A stretch of 64,000 bases of DNA. Origin: Methylophilaceae bacterium (GTDB taxonomy: Bacteria > Pseudomonadota > Gammaproteobacteria > Burkholderiales > Methylophilaceae). The translations under genes and the position numbers were made by a program. The stretch covers positions 1,116,001-1,180,000 of the forward strand of contig CAJPFK010000001.1 in the NCBI GenBank assembly GCA_905339275.1, in the 5' to 3' direction. The notes below the pieces were generated by a model that saw only the letters and a program-made list of their open reading frames with translations, did no database searches and was not told the DNA's origin. Below, one piece after another: positions 8,392 through 17,401 of this stretch; position 1 is the first letter of the stretch, and each line of letters opens with the position of its first letter.

Positions 8392-9207
8392 ATGATCGAA
8401 CTCTCGCAAATCAAAGTGATTGCCGCCAAGGAGTTTCGTGACCGCATCCGCAACCGCTGGGTCATCGCGGTGGCCGTGATCTTTACGCTGTTCGCGCTCG
8501 CGATTACCTATCTTGGCGCAGCGCAGCAAGGGGAAGTCGGCTTCCGCAATATCGAATTCACCATCGCCAGCCTGGTCAGCCTGGTGATCTACCTGATCCC
8601 GTTGATTGCGTTGATCCTGGGCTACGATGCCATCGTCGGCGAACGTGAACGCGGCTCACTGGATTTGCTGCTGTCCATGCCGATCACGCGGCTGGAGCTG
8701 CTGCTCGGCAAGTTTGCAGGCCTGTCCACGGCACTCGCCTGCTCCACCCTGGCAGGCTTCGGGCTGGTCGGGTTGCTGCTTGCCGGCCAGACCAGCCCTG
8801 AAGCGCTTTACCACTATGCCGGATTCATGCTGAGCGCGATCCTGTTCGGCATGGTGTTCCTCAGCCTGGCCGTGATGGTATCAGTCATCGCCCGCGACCG
8901 TGCACGCGCCAGCGGCGCCGCAATCGCCTTGTGGTTCCTGTTCGTGCTGGTCTACGACCTCGTCCTGCTCGGGCTGCTGGTGCTGTCCGGCGGCGCATTC
9001 GGCGAGGAACTGTTCCCGCTGTTGCTGCTATTCAATCCCGCGGACATCTTCCGCATCCTCAACATATTCAACATGGAAGAACTCAGGCATTTTTACGGGC
9101 TGGCCACGGTATTTCCGGCCAGCCTGTCCAACCCCTGGCTGCTCGGCGGCATGATGATCACCTGGATCGTGGCCCCGCTCGCCATCGCCTTATGGAGATT
9201 CAAATGA
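8392..9207 (+). CDS. nosY: NosY, ABC-2 type permease subunit for NosZ maturation
   Basis: A 271-residue membrane protein with about six hydrophobic segments, at roughly 22-43, 55-75, 105-125, 138-160, 175-200 and 245-265. The conserved cytoplasmic stretch ERERGSLDLLLSMPITR after the second segment is characteristic of ABC-2 permeases of the NosY type. It begins 3 bp after nosF, preceded by GGAG, and its stop overlaps the nosL start. It is the membrane partner of NosF in copper-site assembly. Confidence 0.94.
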   Translation: MIELSQIKVIAAKEFRDRIRNRWVIAVAVIFTLFALAITYLGAAQQGEVGFRNIEFTIASLVSLVIYLIPLIALILGYDAIVGERERGSLDLLLSMPITRLELLLGKFAGLSTALACSTLAGFGLVGLLLAGQTSPEALYHYAGFMLSAILFGMVFLSLAVMVSVIARDRARASGAAIALWFLFVLVYDLVLLGLLVLSGGAFGEELFPLLLLFNPADIFRILNIFNMEELRHFYGLATVFPASLSNPWLLGGMMITWIVAPLAIALWRFK

Positions 9208-9707
9208 GATTACTTACCCCTTACCCCTTGCTGCTGCTTGCCGCCCTTGCCGCCTGCGGCCAAATGGAACCCCCGGCTGAGCCGCAGGAAATCAAGCCCG
9301 GTACCGCCTGCTCGATGGACGGCATGATACTCGCCGATTTCCCCGGCCCCAAAGGGCAGATTCATTATGTCAGCGGCAAACCGGATTTCTTCTGCGACAC
9401 GATGGAAATGTTCTCAATCTATCTGCAGCCGGAAGAGCAGAAACGCGTCACCGGCATTTTTACGCAAGACATGGGCAAGGCAGACTGGGAAAAACCGCAG
9501 GATCACTGGATCGACGCAAGAACAGCCTATTTTGTGCTGGGCAGCAGCAGGACAGGCTCGATGGGGCCGACACTGGCCTCATTCGCTGACCAGGAAGCGG
9601 CGGAAACTTTTGCGAAACAATATGGCGGAAAAGTGCTGCGTTTCGATGAAGTCACGATAGAGATGTCCGATTTGACCGGCGGCGCCGATCATAGCGGCCA
9701 TATGTAG
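9204..9707 (+). CDS. nosL: NosL, outer-membrane-anchored copper chaperone lipoprotein
   Basis: A 167-residue lipoprotein with a short signal and lipobox LAAC (about residues 12-15). Copper-binding residues typical of NosL are in CSMDGM (about 34-39), with a GSMGPTLASF motif and a His/Met-rich end (DHSGHM). NosL delivers Cu(I) to the NosDFY system for NosZ. The start at 9204 was chosen because GGAG lies at 9194-9197 and it overlaps the nosY stop as ATGA; an in-frame ATG at 9192 lacks a ribosome site. It ends the nosRDFYL run. Confidence 0.93.
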   Translation: MRLLTPYPLLLLAALAACGQMEPPAEPQEIKPGTACSMDGMILADFPGPKGQIHYVSGKPDFFCDTMEMFSIYLQPEEQKRVTGIFTQDMGKADWEKPQDHWIDARTAYFVLGSSRTGSMGPTLASFADQEAAETFAKQYGGKVLRFDEVTIEMSDLTGGADHSGHM

Positions 9708-9784
9708 ATCAACAGGTTCGCACCCGGACAGCCTGAAAGTACCGCCCGGCAGACCGGGATATTGAACGGAAAGGATAGCTTTTC

Positions 9785-10402
9785 ATGACCACCACGACCG
9801 CCGCTCCCAAACGGCTGATCGTTGCAATCACCGGCGCCACCGGCGCTGCGTATGGCTTGCGTTTGCTGCAAGTGCTGCAGGAAACGCCCGGCATCGAAAC
9901 GCATCTGGTGGTATCCGATGCCGGCATATTGAATCTGCAACACGAGCTGGGCATGCGTCTCGCCGAGCTTGAAATACTGGCAGACGTTGCACATCATGTA
10001 CGCGATGTGGGGGCGATCATTGCCAGCGGCTCGTTTCAGTCGGACGGCATGGTCGTGGCCCCGTGTTCGATGAGGACATTAGCCGCGGTGGCGCATGGCC
10101 TGTCGGACAACCTGATCACACGTGCTGCCGATGTCATGATAAAGGAGCGCCGCCGCCTGATCCTGATGGTACGGGAAGCACCGTTGAACCTGGCCCATTT
10201 GCGCAACATGACGAGCGTCACTGAAATGGGCGGGATTATCTACCCGCCGACACCGGTTTTCTACCACCGGCCGCAAACCATTGCCGACATCATTGACCAT
10301 ACCATCGGCCGCATCGTCGACTTACTGAATATACCGAATTCGCTGGCACCTCGCTGGAATGGCCTGGCAGCGGAAAACCGGCCCGGTCCGGCGGGTCACT
10401 GA
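9785..10402 (+). CDS. ubiX: UbiX, flavin prenyltransferase
   Basis: A 205-residue protein that makes prenylated FMN, the cofactor of UbiD decarboxylase in ubiquinone synthesis. The N-terminal nucleotide-binding loop [14 protein letters not shown] (about residues 16-29) and the block [15 protein letters not shown] are diagnostic, as is [20 protein letters not shown]. It follows nosL by 77 bp with no terminator seen, and AAAGGA precedes the start. It is directly followed by ubiD. Proximity to ubiT/ubiV suggests a respiratory-quinone theme for the island. Confidence 0.95.
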   Translation: MTTTTAAPKRLIVAITGATGAAYGLRLLQVLQETPGIETHLVVSDAGILNLQHELGMRLAELEILADVAHHVRDVGAIIASGSFQSDGMVVAPCSMRTLAAVAHGLSDNLITRAADVMIKERRRLILMVREAPLNLAHLRNMTSVTEMGGIIYPPTPVFYHRPQTIADIIDHTIGRIVDLLNIPNSLAPRWNGLAAENRPGPAGH

Positions 10403-10403
10403 C

Positions 10404-11888
10404 TTGGCCTACCGCGATTTACGTGAATTCATCGCCCAGCTTGAACGGCTGGGCGAGCTCAAACGCGTCACGCCCTCCATCTCTCCCTATCTGGAAATGA
10501 CGGAGTTTTGCAACCGCACCCTGCGCGCCGGCGGTCCGGCACTGCTATTTGAAAATCCCGCTGGACACAGCATACCGGTGTTGGGCAATCTTTTCGGTAC
10601 TGCGCATCGCGTCGCGCTCGGCATGGGCGCTGCCGATGCAAGCGAGTTGCGCAAATTCGGTCACCTGCTGGGCATGCTCAAGGAACCCGAGCCGCCGAAG
10701 GGTCTCAAGGAAATGCTAGGGTTGGGCTCGCTGGTGAAATCCTTGTGGAGCATGGGGCCCAAAGAATTACAATCGGCACCTTGCCAGGATATCGTGTGGG
10801 AAGGCAATGATGTGGATCTGTCCCGCCTGCCCATCCAGCATTGCTGGCCGGGCGATGCCGCGCCGCTGATTACCTGGGGCCTGGTCATCACCAGGGGGCC
10901 GCACAAGGAACGTCAGAATCTCGGGGTTTATCGCCAGCAGGTGCTCGATCGCAATAAAGTCATCATGCGATGGCTGCCCCAGCGCGGAGGCGCGCTGGAT
11001 TTCCGTGAGCACGGAACGCTTCACAGGGGCCAGCCCTACCCGGTTGCAGTCGCCCTGGGGGCCGATCCCGCCACCATCCTGGGCGCAGTCACGCCGGTAC
11101 CCGACAGCCTGTCGGAATACCAGTTCGCGGGCCTGCTGCGCGGCCGCCGTACCGAGGTGGTCAAGGCCATAGGCAGCGGCTTGCGAGTTCCGGCTTTCGC
11201 CGAGATCGTGCTGGAAGGACACATCCGCCCGGACGAAACGCACGCCACAGGTTATGAGTATGCCCTGGAAGGACCGTTTGGCGACCATACGGGTTATTAC
11301 AACGAGCAGGACTGGTTCCCGGTGCTCACCATTGACCGCATCACGATGCGGCGCAACCCGATCTACCACTCCACGTTTACCGGAAAACCGCCCGATGAAC
11401 CTGCAATCCTGGGGCTGGCGCTGAATGAGCTGTTTGTGCCGCTGCTGCAAAAGCAGTTTCCGGAAATCACCGACTTTTACCTGCCCCCGGAAGGGTGCAG
11501 CTACCGCATGGCCGTAGTGCAGATGAAAAAATCCTATCCCGGCCACCCCAAACGCGTCATGTTCGGCATCTGGAGTTTCCTGCGCCAGTTCATGTACACC
11601 AAGTTCATCGTGGTCGTGGATGAGGACGTTGATATCCGCAGCTGGCAGGAAGTGATCTGGGCGATCACGACCCGCGTCGACCCGATGCGCGACACCCTGC
11701 TGGTGGACAACACGCCGATCGACTACCTCGACTTCGCCTCCCCGGTCAGCAGCCTGGGCAGCAAAATGGGCATGGATGCCACCAATAAATGGCCGGGCGA
11801 AACAAGCCGAGAATGGGGCCGGCCAATTGAAATGCCCGCGGAAGTAAAAGCCAGGGTCGACAGGATTTGGCAAACCCTGGGAGGGTGA
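10404..11888 (+). CDS. ubiD: UbiD, 4-hydroxy-3-polyprenylbenzoate decarboxylase
   Basis: Decarboxylates the ubiquinone precursor with the prenyl-FMN cofactor made by UbiX. The preferred start is TTG at 10404, one base after the ubiX stop, because the protein then opens [21 protein letters not shown] like other UbiD proteins. An ATG at 10359 inside ubiX would add 15 residues. About 494 residues, a normal length. Conserved blocks include [23 protein letters not shown] and the later FGDHTGYY with acidic residues typical of the active site. The gene ends facing mobB, 86 bp away. Confidence 0.94.
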   Translation: MAYRDLREFIAQLERLGELKRVTPSISPYLEMTEFCNRTLRAGGPALLFENPAGHSIPVLGNLFGTAHRVALGMGAADASELRKFGHLLGMLKEPEPPKGLKEMLGLGSLVKSLWSMGPKELQSAPCQDIVWEGNDVDLSRLPIQHCWPGDAAPLITWGLVITRGPHKERQNLGVYRQQVLDRNKVIMRWLPQRGGALDFREHGTLHRGQPYPVAVALGADPATILGAVTPVPDSLSEYQFAGLLRGRRTEVVKAIGSGLRVPAFAEIVLEGHIRPDETHATGYEYALEGPFGDHTGYYNEQDWFPVLTIDRITMRRNPIYHSTFTGKPPDEPAILGLALNELFVPLLQKQFPEITDFYLPPEGCSYRMAVVQMKKSYPGHPKRVMFGIWSFLRQFMYTKFIVVVDEDVDIRSWQEVIWAITTRVDPMRDTLLVDNTPIDYLDFASPVSSLGSKMGMDATNKWPGETSREWGRPIEMPAEVKARVDRIWQTLGG

Positions 11889-11974
11889 AATTTGCAATGC
11901 GCTTGATATATAAACGGCAACTAGCCACGGCTAACGCCACGCAAGCCTTACTGGAACCCATGCCGGGCAGCGGG

Positions 11975-12511
11975 TTAAGCAGTTGCTGACACCCTGCGCT
12001 GATTACCCCACCACGTAAAAATGAATTCGGCCACGCCAACGGAGCAGTTGAGGTCCAGTACCGGCAGCGAGGTGGCGACAGCGATATCGCTCGCAACAGC
12101 GATGACATGGTCGTCATCGAGAGCCAGCAGTTTTTTTCCATGAGAAGGACGGAACACTTCGATTTTCGGAATGGGCGCATGGCGGAACCCTTCCACCAGC
12201 ACCAGGTCGGCGATATCGAGGTCGAGATGGCCAACCATATCCAGCAGGCGCGAGTCCGAGACATCGTTTTTCTGTTCCGTCATCAGCACCCAGCGATTCT
12301 GGGAGCTTAGCAGAACCTGCGTCGCGCCCGCCTCTCGCATGCGGTAACTGTCCTTGCCCGGGCGGTCGACGTCGAAATCGGCATGCGTCTGCTTGATCAC
12401 GGAAACCTTCAGGCCATAAGTCGCAAGCAGCGGCAGCAGGCATTCCAGCAGCGTGGTTTTGCCCATACCACTGGACTGGGCGCAGATGCCGAGTACGGGA
12501 ATTTTGAACAT
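11975..12511 (-). CDS. mobB: MobB, molybdopterin-guanine dinucleotide biosynthesis adaptor
   Basis: A 178-residue P-loop protein that binds GTP and assists bis-MGD cofactor synthesis, needed by NarG. The start at 12511 was chosen because AAGGAG (plus-strand 12518-12523) lies upstream; the longer in-frame start has none. The Walker-like loop SSGMGKTTLLE is at about residues 11-21, followed by the conserved VIKQTHADFDVDRPGKDS and VEGFRHAPIPKIEVFR. The ribosome site overlaps the porin stop codon, so it is co-transcribed with the nar-side genes. No mobA is in the window. Confidence 0.92.
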   Translation of the reverse strand: MFKIPVLGICAQSSGMGKTTLLECLLPLLATYGLKVSVIKQTHADFDVDRPGKDSYRMREAGATQVLLSSQNRWVLMTEQKNDVSDSRLLDMVGHLDLDIADLVLVEGFRHAPIPKIEVFRPSHGKKLLALDDDHVIAVASDIAVATSLPVLDLNCSVGVAEFIFTWWGNQRRVSATA

Positions 12512-12521
12512 CTGAATCTCC

Positions 12522-13823
12522 TTAGAACGCATACATCATGGTGAGCCACAGCTTCTCGGTATCGCGCTTACGGGTAGCGGCAGCCAGCGAGGCGCCGTAG
12601 ATATCGTCTTCGCGGAAACGCGCATATTCAACCTTGCCCATCCAGTGCTTGCCATGGGTATAGCTTGCAGCGAGATCAAGTTCCTTGCCGTACCTGTCGC
12701 CCTTGCCAATGCCGGTTGGCGTAAGAAAGCTCTCGTCCGAGTTGATCCAGTGGTACTCACCTGTCAGTTGAACATTCAATATCCTGCCGCCGAAGGAGAT
12801 GAAGGTATCCTTGATGCCCTGGTTCGGGGTAATCAGGAACTGGTCGGCCCATCCCTGGAACAGGTGGTTGGTGCCGAGCGGGGTCTGGAACGCGGATAAG
12901 CCGCCATTGCTGGACAGTACCTCATGGTCGATGCGCGCATACCAGCTGCCATGCATCGCACCGCCGCCCAGCCGCAGGTAATGCGCATCGATATTGTCGA
13001 GCCCATCCTTGTAGTCGTCCTGCTTGGCGTATTCGGCGGTATACAGCACTTCCCAGTCCTGGTTGATTGCACGCGTGCCATCCAGGCGCAGGCCGAAAGT
13101 TTTGCTGGAAGTGGTTTTTGGATTGGGATTGCTTGCCTTCACTTCACCGTCCCAGTCCACAAAGTAACCGTAGCCGATAAGCGCTTCGCCAGGCGAAATA
13201 CTGTACTTGAGGTTTGCGATCTCGATGTTGGCGTTCTGGACCTTGGTGGTGATCTGCTTCACGCGCTCGAAATGGGCAAGGTAGATGCTGGTATCCGGAA
13301 GAAGTCCCCTGTTTTCCAGGGCGAAGCCGTCGAACACCTGCATCACCTGGCGGAATTCGATATTGCCGATGAAACGCACGTTGTCCAGCTTGACCGACTG
13401 GCGACCCAACCGGAGCTTGGTATTGCTGATGCCAGTCCATTCCACGAACAACTGGTTGATGTCGGTATCGTCCGGGTCCACGACGCGCGGGTAGGCGCCC
13501 TTGCCGGGCTCGGCGGCCGCCTTGTCGAAATTGTCGTAGTTGTCGTTGAACACGCCGACATCAATCAATTGGGCTGCGACGCTGAAGCCATGGAACGGTG
13601 CGGTCTGCCAGCCGACAAGGCTGCGTAGCGTGAATGCGTTGGCATTCTCTCTCTTGCCATCCTGGTCCACCCCTTCGTAACGCAGGCGGAAATTGGTCAT
13701 GGGCGTGCCGCCGCTGACGGACTCCATCAGCGATACGGAAGTATCCTGCGTATCGGCAGCCCATGCCGGTACGCAGGCCATGATGGCCAGGATGCCAAGT
13801 GTTGTTGTATAGCGGTTCATCAT
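12522..13823 (-). CDS. Outer-membrane beta-barrel porin (alginate-export/OprD-like type)
   Basis: A 433-residue protein with a 22-residue signal peptide ending WAADT and a body made of alternating amphipathic strands rich in aromatic residues. It ends in MMYAF, a typical C-terminal Phe for BamA recognition. LVGWQTAPFHGFSVAAQL and LRLGRQSVKLDN match the alginate_exp-type barrel found near respiratory genes of many betaproteobacteria. The substrate is unknown; its place between carbonic anhydrase and mobB in the nar cluster suggests an anion or nitrate-related role, which is inference. GGAGAG lies just before the ATG-ATG start. Confidence 0.8.
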   Translation of the reverse strand: MMNRYTTTLGILAIMACVPAWAADTQDTSVSLMESVSGGTPMTNFRLRYEGVDQDGKRENANAFTLRSLVGWQTAPFHGFSVAAQLIDVGVFNDNYDNFDKAAAEPGKGAYPRVVDPDDTDINQLFVEWTGISNTKLRLGRQSVKLDNVRFIGNIEFRQVMQVFDGFALENRGLLPDTSIYLAHFERVKQITTKVQNANIEIANLKYSISPGEALIGYGYFVDWDGEVKASNPNPKTTSSKTFGLRLDGTRAINQDWEVLYTAEYAKQDDYKDGLDNIDAHYLRLGGGAMHGSWYARIDHEVLSSNGGLSAFQTPLGTNHLFQGWADQFLITPNQGIKDTFISFGGRILNVQLTGEYHWINSDESFLTPTGIGKGDRYGKELDLAASYTHGKHWMGKVEYARFREDDIYGASLAAATRKRDTEKLWLTMMYAF

Positions 13824-13882
13824 GCTCTCTCCAAATAAGATGGATCAATGTATCGGGGCGAAACGGAGCCCGGCCGATTGCC

Positions 13883-14575
13883 TCATGCCCCCATCACCCT
13901 GCTCCCGCTGGCAGCCTCTTCATACAGGTTGAAGTTGGGTACTAGCACCTGGAATTTCCCGGTGGCGGCCTGGTATTGCAGCAACTCTCCGCGCTCCATG
14001 TCGAAATACCAGCCGTGCAACGCAAGGCTGCCTTCATGCACACGTCGCCGGATCCAGGGATAGGACAGCAGGTTCTCCAGGGAAATGAGGATGGCGGCCT
14101 GTTCGCAGGCACGCTCTTGGGTTTCGGCAGGTTTTCCCGGAAGCTCCTGCAGCACTCGCTGGCGCGCATCCGCCGCGATACCCAGCCATTTGGCGATCAA
14201 TTCCTCCTCGTCGCACTCGGGCGGCCGGTTGGCCATCAGGGTGCGTATGCCGCCGCAGCGAGCGTGCCCCATGACGATGATGTGTTCGACTTCCAGATTC
14301 CGCACTGCAAACGCCATCGCCGAACTGGTCGCGGCAAAAAACGTGGCCTGGGTGTGTGGCGGCACCAGATTGGCCACATTGCGCACCACGAACATGTCAC
14401 CCGGGTCGCAATCGGTCAGCAACGCCGGGTCGCAACGCGAATCGCAGCAGGAGATCATCAGCGCGCGCGGATGCTGCCCTTCCTCAACCAGGCGGTCGAA
14501 CAACGTGTGACGGTTGCCCAGGTATTGATGCTGAAAACGCTTGAAGCCTTGTACGAACTTGCTGACGTCACGCAT
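13883..14575 (-). CDS. Beta-class carbonic anhydrase
   Basis: A 230-residue enzyme interconverting CO2 and bicarbonate. Zinc ligands are visible: C44 and D45 in SCCDSR, H104 and C107 in GHARCGG. Overall length and the long C-terminal half match bacterial beta-carbonic anhydrases. It begins 28 bp after narI on the same strand with no terminator, so it is probably read from the nar promoter. Its job there may be pH or bicarbonate balance during nitrate respiration, or supply to carboxylases; that is inference. Confidence 0.92.
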   Translation of the reverse strand: MRDVSKFVQGFKRFQHQYLGNRHTLFDRLVEEGQHPRALMISCCDSRCDPALLTDCDPGDMFVVRNVANLVPPHTQATFFAATSSAMAFAVRNLEVEHIIVMGHARCGGIRTLMANRPPECDEEELIAKWLGIAADARQRVLQELPGKPAETQERACEQAAILISLENLLSYPWIRRRVHEGSLALHGWYFDMERGELLQYQAATGKFQVLVPNFNLYEEAASGSRVMGA

Positions 14576-14603
14576 CGGTCGCTTTCCCTATCGTTTATTT
14601 TCT

Positions 14604-15296
14604 CTAGCGAAACCTGCGCTTGCTGCGCACGATCTGGTAAGGCCGGCCCAGGTAGCCGAATGGCGCACTCCATACATGCACCATGCGTGTAAACGGAAAC
14701 ACCAGGAATACCGTCATGCCGAAGAACAGGTGCACCTTGAACACGGTGTCCACTTCTGCCAACAGCGCTGGATTCGGACGCAGGTAGACGATGCTTTGCG
14801 CCCATTCGGCGAGCGCAATCATCACCCCCGGGTTGCCTTCGTTGGCATGGCCGATGGAAACCGGAATGGTGGACAACCCGAGCAGCAGCGTGACCAACAG
14901 CCAGCTCAGGATGAATTTGTCCGAGCCGCGGCTGGCCGCCGACACGCGCGCATTGAACATGCGGCGCACCCACAGCATGGCACCACCGATCAGGCACAGC
15001 GTGCCGAATATCGAGCCGGCCCAGATCGCAATCATCTGGTGCGTCATGTCCGACACCCCAAGCCCTGTGAACACGCTATGCGGCGTCAGCAGGCCGACGG
15101 CGTGGCCGAAGAAAATCGCGATGATGCCTATATGGAACAGGTTGCTGCCGACACGCATATTGGCCTTGGACAGCAACTGGCTGGAATCGCTTTTCCAGGT
15201 GTACTGCTCGCGGTCGAAGCGCAGGATGCTTCCCAGCAGGAACACGGAGAGCGCGATATAGGGATAAACCCCGTAGAGAAAATTGTGCAGGTTCAT
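14604..15296 (-). CDS. narI: Respiratory nitrate reductase gamma subunit NarI (cytochrome b)
   Basis: A 230-residue membrane subunit that oxidises quinol and passes electrons to NarH. Five hydrophobic helices are visible (about 5-25, 50-72, 88-110, 127-150 and 182-205). Candidate haem-ligand histidines lie in NLFHIGIIAIFFGH (helix 2) and in KVHLFFGMTVFLVFPFTRMVH (helix 5). Two b haems are expected. GAGGAG precedes the start. It follows narJ by 11 bp in the narGHJI operon. Confidence 0.96.
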   Translation of the reverse strand: MNLHNFLYGVYPYIALSVFLLGSILRFDREQYTWKSDSSQLLSKANMRVGSNLFHIGIIAIFFGHAVGLLTPHSVFTGLGVSDMTHQMIAIWAGSIFGTLCLIGGAMLWVRRMFNARVSAASRGSDKFILSWLLVTLLLGLSTIPVSIGHANEGNPGVMIALAEWAQSIVYLRPNPALLAEVDTVFKVHLFFGMTVFLVFPFTRMVHVWSAPFGYLGRPYQIVRSKRRFR

Positions 15297-15307
15297 GATG
15301 GTTCTCC

Positions 15308-15826
15308 TCAGGCGGCAAGCCGCGTTAAAGTGGCGCGCCCCTCAATAATGGAAAGCAGCGTCGCATAAGGACTACCGGCTTTTTTCAGATTATCGGCCAG
15401 GACTTTCAGCACCTTGTTGGCGTCCGACAGGAAGACCATCGCCTCGTTGTCGTCCAGATAGGCGGTGAATTCCAGAATCAACGGCAGATAGTCCGGCAAC
15501 TCGTTACCTACCACCTCCACGCCGTAATCCTTGTACAGTTCGCCGAGGTCGATCAGTGCCGGCCCGCGGTTCTTGTCGTCGCCGAACAGGTGGTGGGTCA
15601 AATGCAGGCTGTGTTCTGCAGTCAGATCAAATGTCTGCACATAATCCTGCTGCAGTTCGGTCAGCGTCTTGCCGGCAAGGTGATCGATAAACTCGCACAG
15701 CGCAATTAGCTCAGCGTCGTCAATATCGACGCATTGCGCCAGTTTTTCCGGTATCTCCGGCAAATGATCGATCAGCTCCTGATCGGGATATTCAAGCAGT
15801 ACCGACATTAATTTATAGATTTGCAT
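15308..15826 (-). CDS. narJ: Nitrate reductase assembly chaperone NarJ
   Basis: A 172-residue all-helical cytoplasmic chaperone of the TorD/NarJ family that holds apo-NarGH for insertion of the Mo cofactor and Fe-S clusters. The typical N-terminus YKLMSVLLEYPDQELIDHLPE and the block QQDYVQTFDLTAEHSLHLTHHLFGD are present. AGGAGA precedes the ATG, and narH ends 15 bp upstream. Confidence 0.95.
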   Translation of the reverse strand: MQIYKLMSVLLEYPDQELIDHLPEIPEKLAQCVDIDDAELIALCEFIDHLAGKTLTELQQDYVQTFDLTAEHSLHLTHHLFGDDKNRGPALIDLGELYKDYGVEVVGNELPDYLPLILEFTAYLDDNEAMVFLSDANKVLKVLADNLKKAGSPYATLLSIIEGRATLTRLAA

Positions 15827-15841
15827 AGGGTTCTCCTGGCA

Positions 15842-17383
15842 TCATTCTGAAGAAGGGACCGGGTCGCGAGGTTCCATCGATTCCTTGCGCCGGCGCGGGA
15901 ACAGCGTGATCTTGCTGACGCCGGCCGACGTGTCGTTCCCGAAGGTAAAGCCGTTCTGGCCCTGAAAGCCGTGAAAATCGTCCAGCGTCACTTCCGCGTG
16001 CCCGGTCGGGATCACGAAGCGGTCTTCGTAGTTGGCGATTGCGAGGTAGCGGTACATCTCCTTCGCCATGTCCTCGGTGATGCCCGCCTTGTCCAGAGCA
16101 CGGGTATCGGCCTGCCCTTCCACGTGGACAGAGCGCTGGTAGCTGCGCATCGCGATCAAGCGATTCAGTGCGCTCTCGACCGGCGCTTGCTTGCCCGCAG
16201 TGAGCAGGTTGGCCAGGTACTGCACCGGCAGGCGCATCGAACCGGCCAGCGGAATTGCGCCGTCCGGGCCGACCGGCAGGTTGCCCTGGTCGATCTGCGA
16301 CTGCACTGGCGATAACGGCGGCACGTACCACACCATCGGCAGCGTGCGGAATTCCGGGTGCATCGGGAAAGCGATCTTCCATTCGATCGCCATCTTCCAG
16401 ATCGGCGATTTCTGTGCGGCGATGATCCAGTCCTCGTTGATGCCCTCGGCACGAGCGGCGGCGATCACTTCCGGGTCATTCGGGTCGAGGAAAATATTGC
16501 ACTGCGCTTCGTACAGGTCCTGCTCGTCGCTAACGCTGGCCAGTTCCTCGATACGGTCGGCGTCATACAGCATGATGCCGTTGTAGCGGATGCGGCCGAC
16601 ACAGGATTCGGAGCACACCGTCGGCATGCCGGACTCAACGCGCGGGTAGCAGCCGACGCACTTCTCGGCCTTGCCCGATTCCCAGTTGTAGAACACCTTC
16701 TTGTACGGGCACGAACTGACACACATGCGCCAGCCGCGGCACTTGTCCTGGTCCACCAGCACGATGCCGTCTTCCTCGCGCTTGTACATCGATCCGGAGG
16801 GGCAGGCCGCGACGCAGGCCGGGTTGAGACAGTGGTTGCAGATGCGAGGCAGATACATGTGGAAGGTGTTCTCGAACTGCCCGTACATCTCCTTCTGGAT
16901 GTTGTGCATATTCTGGTCCTTGCTGCGCTTGGAATACTCACCGGCCAGGTCGTCTTCCCAGTTAGGGCCCCAGGTGATTTTCTCCATGGTTTCGCCGGTG
17001 ATCTGTGACAGCGGCCGCGCAGTCGGCGCCGCCTCGGACAGCGGCGCGTTCTGCAGGCGGGCGTAGTTGTAAGTAAACGGCTCGTAATAGTCGTCGATCT
17101 CGGGCAGGTCAGGGTTGGCGAAAATGTTCATCAGCTTGGAGGCCCGGCTGCCGGATTTAAGCTCCAGCTTGCCGTTCTTCAGCTCCCAGCCGCCGTTCCA
17201 CTTGTCCTGGTCTTCCCACTGCTGGGGGTAGCCGACACCGGGCTTGGATTCGACGTTGTTGAACCAGGCGTACTCGACGCCCTTGCGATTGGTCCAGACG
17301 TTCTTGCAGGTCACCGAGCAGGTATGGCAGCCGATACATTTGTCCAGGTTGAAGACAAAGGCGAATTGTGCGCGTACTTTCAT
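15842..17383 (-). CDS. narH: Respiratory nitrate reductase beta subunit NarH
   Basis: A 513-residue Fe-S electron-transfer subunit linking NarI to NarG. Four cysteine clusters are visible: CIGCHTCSVTC near residue 16, CNHCLNPACVAACPSG near 183, CRGWRMCVSSCPYKK near 215 (the W-containing 3Fe-4S type), and CVGCYPRVESGMPTVCSESC near 242. The C-terminus is charged (about EPRDPVPSSE). AAGGAG precedes the start, and narG ends 18 bp upstream. Confidence 0.97.
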   Translation of the reverse strand: MKVRAQFAFVFNLDKCIGCHTCSVTCKNVWTNRKGVEYAWFNNVESKPGVGYPQQWEDQDKWNGGWELKNGKLELKSGSRASKLMNIFANPDLPEIDDYYEPFTYNYARLQNAPLSEAAPTARPLSQITGETMEKITWGPNWEDDLAGEYSKRSKDQNMHNIQKEMYGQFENTFHMYLPRICNHCLNPACVAACPSGSMYKREEDGIVLVDQDKCRGWRMCVSSCPYKKVFYNWESGKAEKCVGCYPRVESGMPTVCSESCVGRIRYNGIMLYDADRIEELASVSDEQDLYEAQCNIFLDPNDPEVIAAARAEGINEDWIIAAQKSPIWKMAIEWKIAFPMHPEFRTLPMVWYVPPLSPVQSQIDQGNLPVGPDGAIPLAGSMRLPVQYLANLLTAGKQAPVESALNRLIAMRSYQRSVHVEGQADTRALDKAGITEDMAKEMYRYLAIANYEDRFVIPTGHAEVTLDDFHGFQGQNGFTFGNDTSAGVSKITLFPRRRKESMEPRDPVPSSE

Positions 17384-17401
17384 TTGAATCTCCTTTTACC
17401 T

